The notes under the pieces were generated by a model that searched no databases, had not been told where the DNA came from, and saw only the letters and a list, made by a program, of their open reading frames with translations. Source: Ravibacter sp964559125 (GTDB lineage Bacteria; Bacteroidota; Bacteroidia; Cytophagales; Spirosomataceae). Taken from it: a stretch of 64,000 nucleotides of DNA. The stretch is from contig CAZLGW010000002.1 in NCBI GenBank assembly GCA_964559125.1, positions 186,001 to 250,000 on the forward strand. Reading direction: 5' to 3'. Made by a program: the position numbers and the translations under genes. Shown piece after piece: positions 32,501 to 40,896 of this stretch (the stretch's first letter is position 1; every line of letters starts with the position of its first letter).

Positions 32501-33585
32501 CCGTCGTCAAATTGTTTGGATTTCGTATTTTCTCGGGGTAAAAACCAGGGTAAAATTGGCCTCGACTTCACCTGGAAATAGCCGACACCTTCATTATAGC
32601 CTCCCAGCCACAGCCCTTGCTGCCTGTCGATATATCCGCTTAAAATGGAGTTATCGGGCAGGCTCAGCGGATCTGTCGATTCATTTACATACCATGTTGT
32701 GCGAGCAATGCCCGGGTCGTAGCAGGCAAGCCCTTCCCAGGTTGGGATCCATATCTTACCCTGTTGGTCGGGTAAGAAACGGGTCACTATAGCGTTTCGG
32801 TGTTTTTCGGAGACTAATAGCGGCAGGGGTTCAAAGCGCTTGCCGACCGGGTCAAAGCGATTCAATCCACCGGCGCGCATCCCTGCCCATACACTGCCGT
32901 CGTTGTAGCAGTATACCGTGCCTATTTCATTGTCGGGCGGGTACTTGCTGTCGGGCCGGATCAGAAACCTTTCAATGGTATGTTCCTTGCGTGATAGTCT
33001 GGCCAGGCCTGCCGATGTCGCAAGCCACAAATCTCCGTTTTGATCCTCGGAAATGGCCCGTACCGCGTTACCGTATGAGGCGGTACTGTCAAGGAGGAAA
33101 TGTCTGAATTTCAGCCCTTCTCCGGTATCTTCTGCCAGGCTGAGGCCGTGTTCTGTTCCTATCCACAGTTGTTTTCGGCTGTCCTCGAAAAGGCAGTATA
33201 TGGTATCATTGCTGATGCTTGCCGGGTTACCCGGAATGTGGGCAAAGGTAGTGAAAGTTTCATGCTCCCGGTTGAATAAGATCAGGCCCTTCCAACTGCC
33301 GATCCATAGCCGGTTTTGGGAGTCGCACAAGATGGCCGAGAGGTAGTCGGTAGGCAAACCGGCCCTGCCTGACCGATTGGATAGATAGCGTTTGGCATAC
33401 CGGGAATCATACCTGTAGAGCCCGTAGGTAGTAGCAAACCAGATAAACCCTTCGTGATCCTGCGTAATGTCTGTTGCCGAGAATGAAAGCCCGCTGTCGG
33501 ACATAAGCCGGAAGGCCTGCGCGTTACTCACCCGGCCGCTTCCCACGGCGATACAGAATAGCAGGCAGGATAAAAAAAGCTTCAT
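29593..33585 (-). CDS. Hybrid two-component system protein (HTCS) with AraC output
   Basis: A 1330-residue one-protein signalling system. Order: signal peptide (1-22); a periplasmic double beta-propeller of two-component-regulator repeats (about 25-690, e.g. QLWIGTEHGLSL); a Y_Y_Y domain (about 705-770, 'YKLEGFEKDWNYV', 'LPAGSYTFIVKAANGDGYWS'); one TM helix near 780; a histidine kinase with H-box 'FFTNISHEIRTHLS' (His ~818) and ATPase 'GNAFKFTPENG'; a receiver with phospho-Asp ~1124 in 'DLIICDVMMPG'; and an AraC HTH (about 1225-1325). HTCSs usually sense an oligosaccharide and regulate a polysaccharide locus; no susCD pair is in the window. The adjacent divergent T9SS protein is a candidate target. 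Confidence 0.95.
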   Translation of the reverse strand: MKLFLSCLLFCIAVGSGRVSNAQAFRLMSDSGLSFSATDITQDHEGFIWFATTYGLYRYDSRYAKRYLSNRSGRAGLPTDYLSAILCDSQNRLWIGSWKGLILFNREHETFTTFAHIPGNPASISNDTIYCLFEDSRKQLWIGTEHGLSLAEDTGEGLKFRHFLLDSTASYGNAVRAISEDQNGDLWLATSAGLARLSRKEHTIERFLIRPDSKYPPDNEIGTVYCYNDGSVWAGMRAGGLNRFDPVGKRFEPLPLLVSEKHRNAIVTRFLPDQQGKIWIPTWEGLACYDPGIARTTWYVNESTDPLSLPDNSILSGYIDRQQGLWLGGYNEGVGYFQVKSRPILPWFLPRENTKSKQFDDGWYGINKNDEIWSVSPNQDRLLIFDKNRSILRSYQMLLPHSMRHNHFFLDEPDVLWCGGSSILSRLDLKTGRRDDYPLLEHTRKTGIVRRVLGIENDRLLLLGSFGAFIFDKRSREFQPTGIEKVVGCGSQDSRGNIWLGGNGKVFMLRKDSGALETFETSMPDEIRKTIWRITEDARGRIWFITGYGLWLLDEPSRNFLPYHDFDQDFFLTDMMSDKDGFLWLSAERQLVRFNPDTRTTRYFGEADGLPHHVMLRVDEAFSNREGTFFYPTNKGTFFFNPGNIPLNDTPSGIVVSSLKLFNKKIELTDSTGIFKNEISTEKSLVFKHSQNIFTLDFAHLSYFKSDQNQYAYKLEGFEKDWNYVKIPSATYTNLPAGSYTFIVKAANGDGYWSPELLKLQIVTLPPWWKTWYAYLLYTLVLAGILYAISRFFWLRRVVRQENELYQAKLDFFTNISHEIRTHLSLISGPVEKAWELSANDDKLRGFLTYARNNSDRLLLLVNELLDFRKIQNNQTRLWIGEYNVTATIANTLTSFEHLASQKCITASLEGPEHPVMLWFDLSQIQKVFYNLLGNAFKFTPENGCISVRIMEDLNSVTIKVSDNGPGIAPQYIDRLFTNFFQVYENNTGNTGYGIGLALSYEIVARHQGKLMVDSKQKTEAEDGETCFSLMLLKGRSHLPASDLAKPSPTVPPGKHPVIDENTASPDDAGSLQKYSILLIDDNDELRAFTGETLREVYQVMEAGNGRNGLELAREHMPDLIICDVMMPGLNGLEVCKTLRSEFQTRHIPIILVSARSTTQQMMEGFQAGADAYLIKPFDFRVLELQIANLIRTRETLKEKNSRSILMEPGELVGDNPDEEFIARLRDLVVENISDAGFGVNEIAFKIGISVSVLYRKLRALTGLTVNEFIKNIRMKRAMQILESESYHVNEVANMVGFEDSKYFSKEFTRTFKKKPSDVKKGNKQGRKNA

Positions 33586-33950
33586 TGCGGAAAGGGACTA
33601 GAGATAAGCGCCTTTGTCTATCGGCTGGACAGGATTTTCTAATAGGTTTAAAGTAAATACAGTATGCCGGATCATACAAATAGGTGAATTTGCTGCTTTG
33701 TTGTTTGGCAAGAATTTCTAACTGATTTGACAAGAAAAACGCACTTGATCTAACAGGTATCCGGCCCTGATTACTTCTCATGCAGATCTGTCCCCGTTTA
33801 TAGCGAAGTTTCTCCCCCTTCTGTTTTGCTATTATTTGCGGTCTTTGTGAATCTGAACAGACTATGGATAATGACCGATTAATGATGACAATAAATAGAG
33901 ACTTTTTGCAGTCCGGATACAAATTACATTCACTTAAACAACAACAACAA
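33586..33950. other. Divergent intergenic region between HTCS and T9SS repeat-protein genes
   Basis: About 365 bp with no supported gene. It ends in an A/C-rich start region (ACAACAACAACAA before the ATG at 33951), typical of Bacteroidota translation starts. TTTG-containing boxes occur, but none matches the full promoter pattern at both elements. It must hold the divergent promoters and possibly an HTCS binding site. Confidence 0.5.
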
Positions 33951-36900
33951 ATGATTCGAAACTTATACGCGAGATTTATCTTCGCGGTATTGGTACTGTC
34001 ACCATGGTTCGGTGCCTATGCCCAGTCGCCCGGTGGGGTGGCACCAGCGGTTTGGTATCGGGCAGACGACGGCGTCTTCTCGGATGCGGGTACTACTCCA
34101 GCCGCCGACAATGCCACTGTGCAGCAGTGGAACAGTGTCGTGGGTAATTTCCCATTGAAGCAGCCTACGGCAGCCAATCGCCCGGGATTTTCCAACAGCA
34201 CCACTCTATCCAATTTTAACCCCACGGTTACTTTCACCGGTGCCAATAGTACCCGGCTGGACTATCTGGTTGCAGATAATGGGGAAATCATAGACCGAAA
34301 CACCGGAACATTGTTCTCTGCCGGAAAAACAAGTGCCAATGCAGGGTTATTTGGATTCGGAGCCAACATGGATTATCCGGGGATTTATATTACCGGCAAT
34401 GACGACCTCACTTTCTTGGGGAGTTTTGGAGGAAACTGGGCAACGGATATTAATACTCCTCCCAATGCACAAGGTAACTTTGTAGGTGGAGGTGGATGGC
34501 TCAATGGGGCAGGTCCTGGTGGACTTAACCTTGTTGCAACATCGTATAACGGAAGATATTTCAGCTACGGTGCACTGAGTACATGGAATACCAATGTATC
34601 AGGTTCGGACGGAAATCTTTCTGTGGGGTATGATCTAAACTGGGCTCACCTTACAGGCCAGCAAAACGAGATGATCGTGTTTGATAGCAAGCTTACCGAT
34701 GAGCAAATGAACAAGGTAGAGTCTTATCTGGCTATTAAATACGGTCAAACCCTCAGCAAAGCTGCTAACCGCAACTATCTGGCTTCTGATGGAAGTACGA
34801 TATGGGACGGTACAGCAAACCAAGCTCACTATCATAATGTATTTGGTCTGGGTAGACAAGACGTAGCGGTATTTGACCAAAGAGTGTCTAAATCGGTAAA
34901 TACCGGTACGATTATGACGGTAGCCGCCGACAACGATTTCGCATCGCCGAACCAGGAAGGCTCCCGCCGCGATTTTGCCGGAGACGAAACATACTTCCTA
35001 TTAGGTGATAATGACAATACCTCTACTACTTTGGCAGATATTACGGCTGGAAGTTTGTCACTGAAAAGAATTGCAAAAGATTGGCTATCGCAACGCACTA
35101 GCAGTACCGGAACCCTACATCTTAGTACTGACTTATCGGGCTATGGCGCCGATTTCAATGGTTCGAAGCCTGTGTATATGATCATCGCTGATGACGCAGC
35201 CTTTACTAGTAATGTAAGAACGGTTGCGGCCACTTTGGTAAACGGAGAGTGGGTAACATCCTATGCCTTTGATGCACAGGCGGCTAAGCAATACATTACG
35301 TATGGATTTGCTCCACCTCAGGGAACGTATGCACCGGGTGGTGTGGCTACAGCAGCTTGGTACAGAGCCGATGCAAAGGTGTATTCTGATGCTGGATCTA
35401 CGCTTGCAGCCGACGCAAGTGGTGTGGCACAATGGAACGAATTTAATGATTTCGGGTACGACCTGAAGCAGGCTACATCGGCCAATCGTCCTGTGTACTC
35501 TAATAGCACTACATTATCCAACTTTAATCCAACAGTGACATTTGCCGGTGGAAATAACACCACTGCACATAATCTGGAATACCTTGTGTCTGACAACGGA
35601 AATATAATTGAACGTACAACCGGAACATTGTTCTCTGCCGGAAAAACAAGTGCCAATGCAGGGTTATTTGGATTCGGAGCCAACATGGATTATCCGGGGA
35701 TTTATATTACCGGCAATGACGACCTCACTTTCTTGGGGAGTTTTGGAGGAAACTGGGCAACGGATATTAATACTCCTCCCAATGCACAAGGTAACTTTGT
35801 AGGTGGAGGTGGATGGCTCAATGGGGCAGGTCCTGGTGGACTTAACCTTGTTGCAACATCGTATAACGGAAGATATTTCAGCTACGATGCACTGAGCACA
35901 TGGAATACCAATGTATCAGGTTCGGACGGAAATCTTACTGTGGGTCGAGATCCAAACCATGCTCACCTTGTAGGTCAGCAAAACGAGATCATGGTGTTTG
36001 ATAGCAAACTTACCGATACCGAGATGAACAAGGTAGAGTCTTACCTTGCCATCAAATGGGGGCAGACCCTCAGCAAAGCCAGCGGCCGCAATTATGTAGA
36101 TGCCGGTGGAAACATTATTTGGGACGGAGCAGCAAACCAGGATCATTATCACAATGTATTCGGTTTGGGCAGACAAGATATAGGGGCATTTGATCAGCGA
36201 GTGGCCAAGTCTGTAAACATGGGAGCTATTATGACCGTAGCAGCCGATAATGATTTCGCATCTCCAAACTTGGATGGCTCTCGTAGAGATTTTGACGGAG
36301 ACGAAACTTACTTCTTATTGGGAGATAATAACAATTCTGATATTCCTACCGTATCTATTGGAACATCCGGATTAGATGGTATCCAAAAAGTATGGTTGGC
36401 TCAACGCACTAGTAGCACCGGAAATTTACACTTCAGTACCGATCTTTCGGCTTATGGAGCGAATTTTTCCGGTTCAAACCCAGTGTATATGATTATCGCT
36501 GATGATGCCGGCTTTACTACTAACGTAAGAACCATTCCAGCTACTTTGGTAGGTGGAGAGTGGGTAAGTGACTATGGCTTTGATTCACAAGAGTCTAAGC
36601 AATACATCACGTATGGATTTACACCTCCTACTTGTAGCACCGGAAACGGTATAGCACCGGGTGGGGTAACCAATGGCCTGAGCTACTGGTACCGTGCAGA
36701 TAGGAACGCAACCAATACCGGCGACGGTACTGATGTAACCGCCTGGCAGGATGCGTGGAGCCATACTACCTCCGGGCAAATAGGTTCGGCCGCTTTGCCT
36801 AAGTATAAAACCGGTGCTGTGGATTATTTCAATTTCAATGCGGGGGTCAACTTTACGGCAATCAATCAGGTGATTGGTAATACGAGTGTGCAAACGCTGT

Positions 36901-38495
36901 TTAATACCGATTTTGATATCTTCATCCTTACCAAAGAAGGAATGATTGGTGATAGGTACTTTAACGTGGGTGTAAATAATACGTTGGCTAGCGGTTTTAA
37001 CTGGGATCAGCCAGCATTTACGGCTAACGGAGGAGTAGCAAGAAGAAATAATGTATCTCCTTCTTATCCTGGAATCGGGTATGTAAATCCTGGTTCTGTA
37101 GCGTTCTCTTCTACGCATTCCAATATTGCGTATCACAAGTTCAATGACGAAGAATTTACAAAAGCACTGAACGGTGCGGTTACTGCTACACCATTTGAAC
37201 ATGGTGCAAGAGGTCAGATGACGGGAGGTCACTTATTTGGTTCAAATGCTATTGCTCCATGGAATGGTGATGATAACGGATTCATTGGTCACATCGGTGA
37301 AACCATCGTATACGGTTGTGGTAATCTTTCCGATGTTGAACGAAGAAGAGTAGACACCTACTTGGCTATCAAATATGGTCTTACACTAGGTCGTACAGAG
37401 ACTGACCACTACTTGGCAGCTGACGCAAGCATTGTATGGAACGGTGGAACAAACACCGCCTTCAATAACAATATCTTTGGGGTAGCCAGAGAAGATATAG
37501 GTGGATTTGCTCAAAAGGCATCCAAGTCTGTAAATCCGGGTACGATTATGACAATAGCTACCACGGATGATTTTGTGAAGCCGAACGACGATGAAGACCG
37601 TAGGGATTTTGACAACAATGAGACCTACTTCATCCTGGGTGATAACGCCAATACCGCTACTCCAACGGTAGAAGTAACAGGGATATCCGGACTTGAGAGG
37701 ATCCAGCGCGTGTGGTTGTCGCAGCGGACAGATGAGGCCGGAGACTTGCATTTTAGCACTGATCTTTCAGGCTATGGCGCCAATTTCGATGGGTCAAAAT
37801 ATGTGTACATGATCGTCGCCGACGATGAGGACTTCACGGAAAACGTAAGAACCATAGCTGCAACATTTGTAGGAGGTCAATGGATAAGCGAATATGATTT
37901 TGATGCACAAGAAGGCAATCAATACATTACGTATGGGTACGCTGATTCGCCACTGCCTGTAAGCTGGTTGTACTTTACTGCTGAAGCGGAAGGCTCCGTG
38001 GCTCAGTTGAAGTGGGCTACCGTAAGCGAGAAAGACAACGCAGGCTTTGACGTCGAACGTAGCGCCGACGGCCGTAACTGGGCCAAACTTGGATTCGTGA
38101 GCGGTAAAGGTGCTAACGGTGTAAGCGAAACCAGGCTGGATTACAGCTTTACCGATGCAGCGCCTCTGGCAGGTAAGAATTACTACCGCCTGAAGCAGAT
38201 CGACCTATCGGGTAGCTATGAGTACAGCAGACTGGTAATGCTAGATGTCCGTTCAGGCAAGAATAGCCTACTGGTATACCCCAACCCGGTAGCCGGTGGC
38301 AAGCTGACCCTGAAGCTGGCTGAGTCGGAAATCCGTTCGGTAGCTGTATTCAGTATCAGCGGAGTTCAGATGAGGGTAGGTAAGCTGCAAAGCGACAATA
38401 CGTTTGAAATAGGAAACCTGCCTGCCGGTCAGTACTTTGTACGCGTAACCGGTAAAAACGGGGAGGTGATAACCAGAAGCTTTATCGTGAAGTAG
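33951..38495 (+). CDS. T9SS-exported repeat protein with three tandem ~430-residue units
   Basis: The start at 33951 gives a good signal peptide (MIRNLYARFIFAVLVL, cut after AYAQ) and 1514 residues; an upstream in-frame ATG at 33864 would bury it. Three homologous units follow (about 34.02-35.32, 35.33-36.63 and 36.65-37.94 kb). Each opens 'APGGV..WYRAD' and has a lectin-like (LamG/DUF8202-type) part, 'MNKVESYLAIKYGQTL', 'WDG..N..HYHNVFGLGRQD' and 'QYITYG'. Units 1 and 2 share a 326-bp nearly identical block. Then come an 'LPVSWLYFTAEAEGS..LKWAT' domain and a type A sorting domain starting 'LLVYPNPVAGGKLTL' and ending RSFIVK. Probably a surface adhesin or carbohydrate-binding protein. A terminator follows. 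Confidence 0.9.
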   Translation: MIRNLYARFIFAVLVLSPWFGAYAQSPGGVAPAVWYRADDGVFSDAGTTPAADNATVQQWNSVVGNFPLKQPTAANRPGFSNSTTLSNFNPTVTFTGANSTRLDYLVADNGEIIDRNTGTLFSAGKTSANAGLFGFGANMDYPGIYITGNDDLTFLGSFGGNWATDINTPPNAQGNFVGGGGWLNGAGPGGLNLVATSYNGRYFSYGALSTWNTNVSGSDGNLSVGYDLNWAHLTGQQNEMIVFDSKLTDEQMNKVESYLAIKYGQTLSKAANRNYLASDGSTIWDGTANQAHYHNVFGLGRQDVAVFDQRVSKSVNTGTIMTVAADNDFASPNQEGSRRDFAGDETYFLLGDNDNTSTTLADITAGSLSLKRIAKDWLSQRTSSTGTLHLSTDLSGYGADFNGSKPVYMIIADDAAFTSNVRTVAATLVNGEWVTSYAFDAQAAKQYITYGFAPPQGTYAPGGVATAAWYRADAKVYSDAGSTLAADASGVAQWNEFNDFGYDLKQATSANRPVYSNSTTLSNFNPTVTFAGGNNTTAHNLEYLVSDNGNIIERTTGTLFSAGKTSANAGLFGFGANMDYPGIYITGNDDLTFLGSFGGNWATDINTPPNAQGNFVGGGGWLNGAGPGGLNLVATSYNGRYFSYDALSTWNTNVSGSDGNLTVGRDPNHAHLVGQQNEIMVFDSKLTDTEMNKVESYLAIKWGQTLSKASGRNYVDAGGNIIWDGAANQDHYHNVFGLGRQDIGAFDQRVAKSVNMGAIMTVAADNDFASPNLDGSRRDFDGDETYFLLGDNNNSDIPTVSIGTSGLDGIQKVWLAQRTSSTGNLHFSTDLSAYGANFSGSNPVYMIIADDAGFTTNVRTIPATLVGGEWVSDYGFDSQESKQYITYGFTPPTCSTGNGIAPGGVTNGLSYWYRADRNATNTGDGTDVTAWQDAWSHTTSGQIGSAALPKYKTGAVDYFNFNAGVNFTAINQVIGNTSVQTLFNTDFDIFILTKEGMIGDRYFNVGVNNTLASGFNWDQPAFTANGGVARRNNVSPSYPGIGYVNPGSVAFSSTHSNIAYHKFNDEEFTKALNGAVTATPFEHGARGQMTGGHLFGSNAIAPWNGDDNGFIGHIGETIVYGCGNLSDVERRRVDTYLAIKYGLTLGRTETDHYLAADASIVWNGGTNTAFNNNIFGVAREDIGGFAQKASKSVNPGTIMTIATTDDFVKPNDDEDRRDFDNNETYFILGDNANTATPTVEVTGISGLERIQRVWLSQRTDEAGDLHFSTDLSGYGANFDGSKYVYMIVADDEDFTENVRTIAATFVGGQWISEYDFDAQEGNQYITYGYADSPLPVSWLYFTAEAEGSVAQLKWATVSEKDNAGFDVERSADGRNWAKLGFVSGKGANGVSETRLDYSFTDAAPLAGKNYYRLKQIDLSGSYEYSRLVMLDVRSGKNSLLVYPNPVAGGKLTLKLAESEIRSVAVFSISGVQMRVGKLQSDNTFEIGNLPAGQYFVRVTGKNGEVITRSFIVK
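34302..34627 (+). repeat. Internal repeat, copy 1 (near-identical block)
   Basis: 326 bp matching 35619-35944 with only three differences seen (at 34570, 34580 and 34620), at an offset of 1317 bp. The flanking parts of the same units are clearly more diverged. Confidence 0.9.
35619..35944 (+). repeat. Internal repeat, copy 2 (near-identical block)
   Basis: Second copy of the block at 34302-34627, in the same frame and at the equivalent place of the second unit. The third unit has no such near-identical block. Confidence 0.9.
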
Positions 38496-38526
38496 ATTCG
38501 AGCTTTCGAAGAAACACGGTAAACAG

Positions 38527-38572
38527 AAACCCGGTGATCTATTATAGCCCGATCACCGGGTTTTCTGTTTTT
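38527..38572 (+). terminator. Strong terminator after the T9SS repeat-protein gene
   Basis: Perfect 13-bp stem AAACCCGGTGATC (38527-38539) / GATCACCGGGTTT (38551-38563) with an 11-nt loop, followed by TTCTGTTTTTT. It starts 32 nt after the stop codon. Confidence 0.88.
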
Positions 38573-38718
38573 TGGTCAGCCCATTATTCAGCGGTACATA
38601 AGAACAAATCGTCACATGTGAATTAAGCTCTACTCAAAACAGGTTTCGCCGCTTATTTTGTCCGTTTCAGGATATAAACGCTTTTGAATATTAAGATTCC
38701 GGGGGTAATTTGCGGCCT

Positions 38719-39804
38719 ATGGAATCATATCTTCCTGTAAGGAATCTTTTTAAGTACAGCGTCCGTTGCGCGATCGGGGTGGGTGGTATCGTATTGATCA
38801 CAGGCTCGACCATAGAGTCTTCGTGGTCTATAGTGCTGTTCAGGGCTACTACTACTTTTTTGCTGTTCCTGGGAAGCTGCCTTGCCAATATACTTTTTCT
38901 CCGGTGCTGGGAAAAAAGAGGGAGGGTAGTCGAGCCTGAATTCAATCCGGTCCGCTTCCTCGCCGGCTATGCTGCCACTTTTGTACTGCTGTTTTTGCTG
39001 CACCAGGCCAATATGACCCTGATCGCAAATGGAATGATCCCCGACAACTTCTACGACAGGAGGAAATTTTACCCTGGTGAAAGCGGGCTGTTCTGGGTTC
39101 ATATGGTGGCCGTCACCTTTGTTGTATTTATCCTGGTTTACTATTTTCATAATTTTATTCTGCTGCAGTTTGCCAAGAGCCGTACGGAGCTGGAGATCTC
39201 GAAGCTGAAAATGGCCAATTTCGAATCTGCCAACCAGTTACTCAGGCAGCAGATCCAGCCGCATTTTCTTTTCAATGCGCTGAACGTACTCAAATCGCTC
39301 ATCCGGAAATACCCGGAGACTGCCGAAGCCTACCTGATCAGGCTGTCGGACTTCCTGAGAGCGTCTCTGAATGTAAGCAAGGTAGATACTGCGACCGTAA
39401 GAGAGGAGCTGAAGCTCTGCGAAGACTATATGGAAATGCAGAAGATCAGGTTCGGCGATTCCCTCGACTACCAGGTAACCTTAGAGGAAACCGACAGGAA
39501 TCTCGACAATTACCTGCCTTTTTTCTCCCTGCAGCCTCTCCTGGAAAACGCGATCAAGCACAACCAGCTCACTCCCGCAGCTCCTTTGAGAATAGAAGTA
39601 TCCCGTCTTGGCGAATGGATTGAGGTGAAAAATAACCTCCAGCCTAAAAATTTTGTAGAGGGGAGCAACGGAAACGGTCTGTATAACCTGAAAGAAAGAT
39701 ACCGGATCCTTTCAGGAGATGAGGTAGGGATCAGGATGACTGAAGATGAATTTTCGGTACGCATCAAAATATTGAACCATGAATATCGTCGTAATAGAGG
39801 ATGA
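38719..39804 (+). CDS. LytS/YehU-type sensor histidine kinase
   Basis: A 361-residue membrane sensor kinase starting at the ATG 38719 (an upstream TTG at 38710 is less likely). Four hydrophobic segments fill about residues 10-150. The His_kinase box is 'LLRQQIQPHFLFNALNVLKSLI' with phospho-accepting His near residue 182. The ATPase N-box is 'LLENAIKHNQL' near 276, and the G-box is 'GNGLYNLKERYRILSG' near 320. The kinase overlaps the following response regulator gene by 26 nt, so they form a coupled pair. Confidence 0.92.
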   Translation: MESYLPVRNLFKYSVRCAIGVGGIVLITGSTIESSWSIVLFRATTTFLLFLGSCLANILFLRCWEKRGRVVEPEFNPVRFLAGYAATFVLLFLLHQANMTLIANGMIPDNFYDRRKFYPGESGLFWVHMVAVTFVVFILVYYFHNFILLQFAKSRTELEISKLKMANFESANQLLRQQIQPHFLFNALNVLKSLIRKYPETAEAYLIRLSDFLRASLNVSKVDTATVREELKLCEDYMEMQKIRFGDSLDYQVTLEETDRNLDNYLPFFSLQPLLENAIKHNQLTPAAPLRIEVSRLGEWIEVKNNLQPKNFVEGSNGNGLYNLKERYRILSGDEVGIRMTEDEFSVRIKILNHEYRRNRG

Positions 39805-40537
39805 AAAGCTTACCGCCGATGATCTTGTAGACATCATACAGGAACTTGAACCCGAAGCTGTTATCACGGGTGTATTGAAGTCTGTCAAAGAAGCGATCGC
39901 CTTTTTCCAGTCCGGTGCCCGGGTTGACCTGGTTTTCAGCGATATACAATTGGGAGACGGGCTCAGCTTCGAGATTTTCAAGGTTGTGGAGGTCAATGTC
40001 CCGATTATCTTCTGCACAGCATACGACGAATACACGCTTAATGCCTTTAAAACCAACGGAATAGCCTACGTACTGAAGCCTTTTACCGTTTCTTCCATCA
40101 GGCTGGCGCTCGAAAAATTTAAGACATTGCAACGCGCTTTCTCGCCTTCGGTAGTACCTTATTCGGATATCATCCGGCTTCTCGGCGAGCGGGCTCCTCA
40201 AAAGGTGTCCTCCATACTCGTATACTACAAAGACAAGATCATCCCGGTACGCCTGGAAGACGTGGCTTTGTTTTATATCAGGAATGAGATCACTCACCTG
40301 ATTACTTTCGATAAGACTACCTACCTCGTCAATAAAACGCTGGACGAGGTCGAAAAGCTGGGCAACGGGTCATTTTTCCGGGCCAACAGGCAGTACCTGG
40401 TGAACCGGAAGGCTGTTGCCGACGCTTCCAGCTACCTTTCGAGGAAGTTCTCGGTTTCCCTTACCATTCCTTTCAACGATACTATCACGGTCAGTAAAGA
40501 GAAAATGCAGTCGTTTCTTAACTGGCTGGCCGAGTAA
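39779..40537 (+). CDS. LytTR-family response regulator
   Basis: A 252-residue regulator with an intact receiver (acidic residues in 'IVVIEDEKLT', phospho-Asp55 in 'LVFSDIQLGDG', Lys in 'AYVLKPF') and a C-terminal LytTR DNA-binding domain ('VLYFIRNEITHLITFDKTTYLVNKTLDEVEKL' pattern, 'FFRANRQYLVNRKAV', 'TITVSKEKMQSFLNWL'). It is the partner of the preceding kinase. The efflux operon 360 nt downstream is a possible target, but there is no direct evidence. Confidence 0.94.
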   Translation: MNIVVIEDEKLTADDLVDIIQELEPEAVITGVLKSVKEAIAFFQSGARVDLVFSDIQLGDGLSFEIFKVVEVNVPIIFCTAYDEYTLNAFKTNGIAYVLKPFTVSSIRLALEKFKTLQRAFSPSVVPYSDIIRLLGERAPQKVSSILVYYKDKIIPVRLEDVALFYIRNEITHLITFDKTTYLVNKTLDEVEKLGNGSFFRANRQYLVNRKAVADASSYLSRKFSVSLTIPFNDTITVSKEKMQSFLNWLAE

Positions 40538-40556
40538 GAAGGCGCCTCAAAAGTGT

Positions 40557-40733
40557 TTAACCACGGAGAGAAGCTCTTTCCCGTCTTCTGACGGTGAAAG
40601 AGCGATAGCCGGTCTCAGACCGGTAAAGAAATCGTCCTTTATCAGGTCAGAGACCTGATATCGCCCTCCCATCGTCATGAGACGAGGGAGAGCGTGAGAC
40701 CTTTGCGTCCTTTGCGCCTTTGCGGTTAATTAA
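40557..40733. repeat. Four-hairpin intergenic element with terminal inverted ends (MITE/REP-like)
   Basis: Between the LytTR and TolC genes lie four consecutive hairpins: 40573-40603 (GCTCTTTC-CCGTC/GACGG-T-GAAAGAGC), 40609-40623 (CCGGTC/GACCGG), 40641-40659 (ATCAGGTC/GACCTGAT) and 40662-40694 (CGCCCTCCCATCGTC pairing GACGAGGGAGAGCG with one bulge). The block starts TTTAACC and ends GGTTAATTAAA, preceded by repeats of CCTTTGCG-type units. No ORF is supported. It fills most of the 40538-40896 gap and may be a non-autonomous element or a structured RNA. Confidence 0.65.
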
Positions 40734-40896
40734 AACATCCTCCAATTCGTACCGGAAGCACTTTCGTGGAAATTCACTATACCATCCTGTCAATTCAGTC
40801 CGGTTTTTGTCCGTTTCCCCCGAAAAGTCCTATGTAAAGAATAGCATGCGTTTCAACTTTGCGGCACAATCAAGTACAATAAGTAACGAGATAAAA

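Noticed and set aside
33864..33950. Upstream ATG extension of the T9SS repeat protein
   Set aside because: It would add 29 polar residues before an otherwise standard signal peptide.
36585..37232. 215-codon minus-strand ORF
   Set aside because: Antisense shadow of the T9SS repeat protein; composition explained by the opposite frame.
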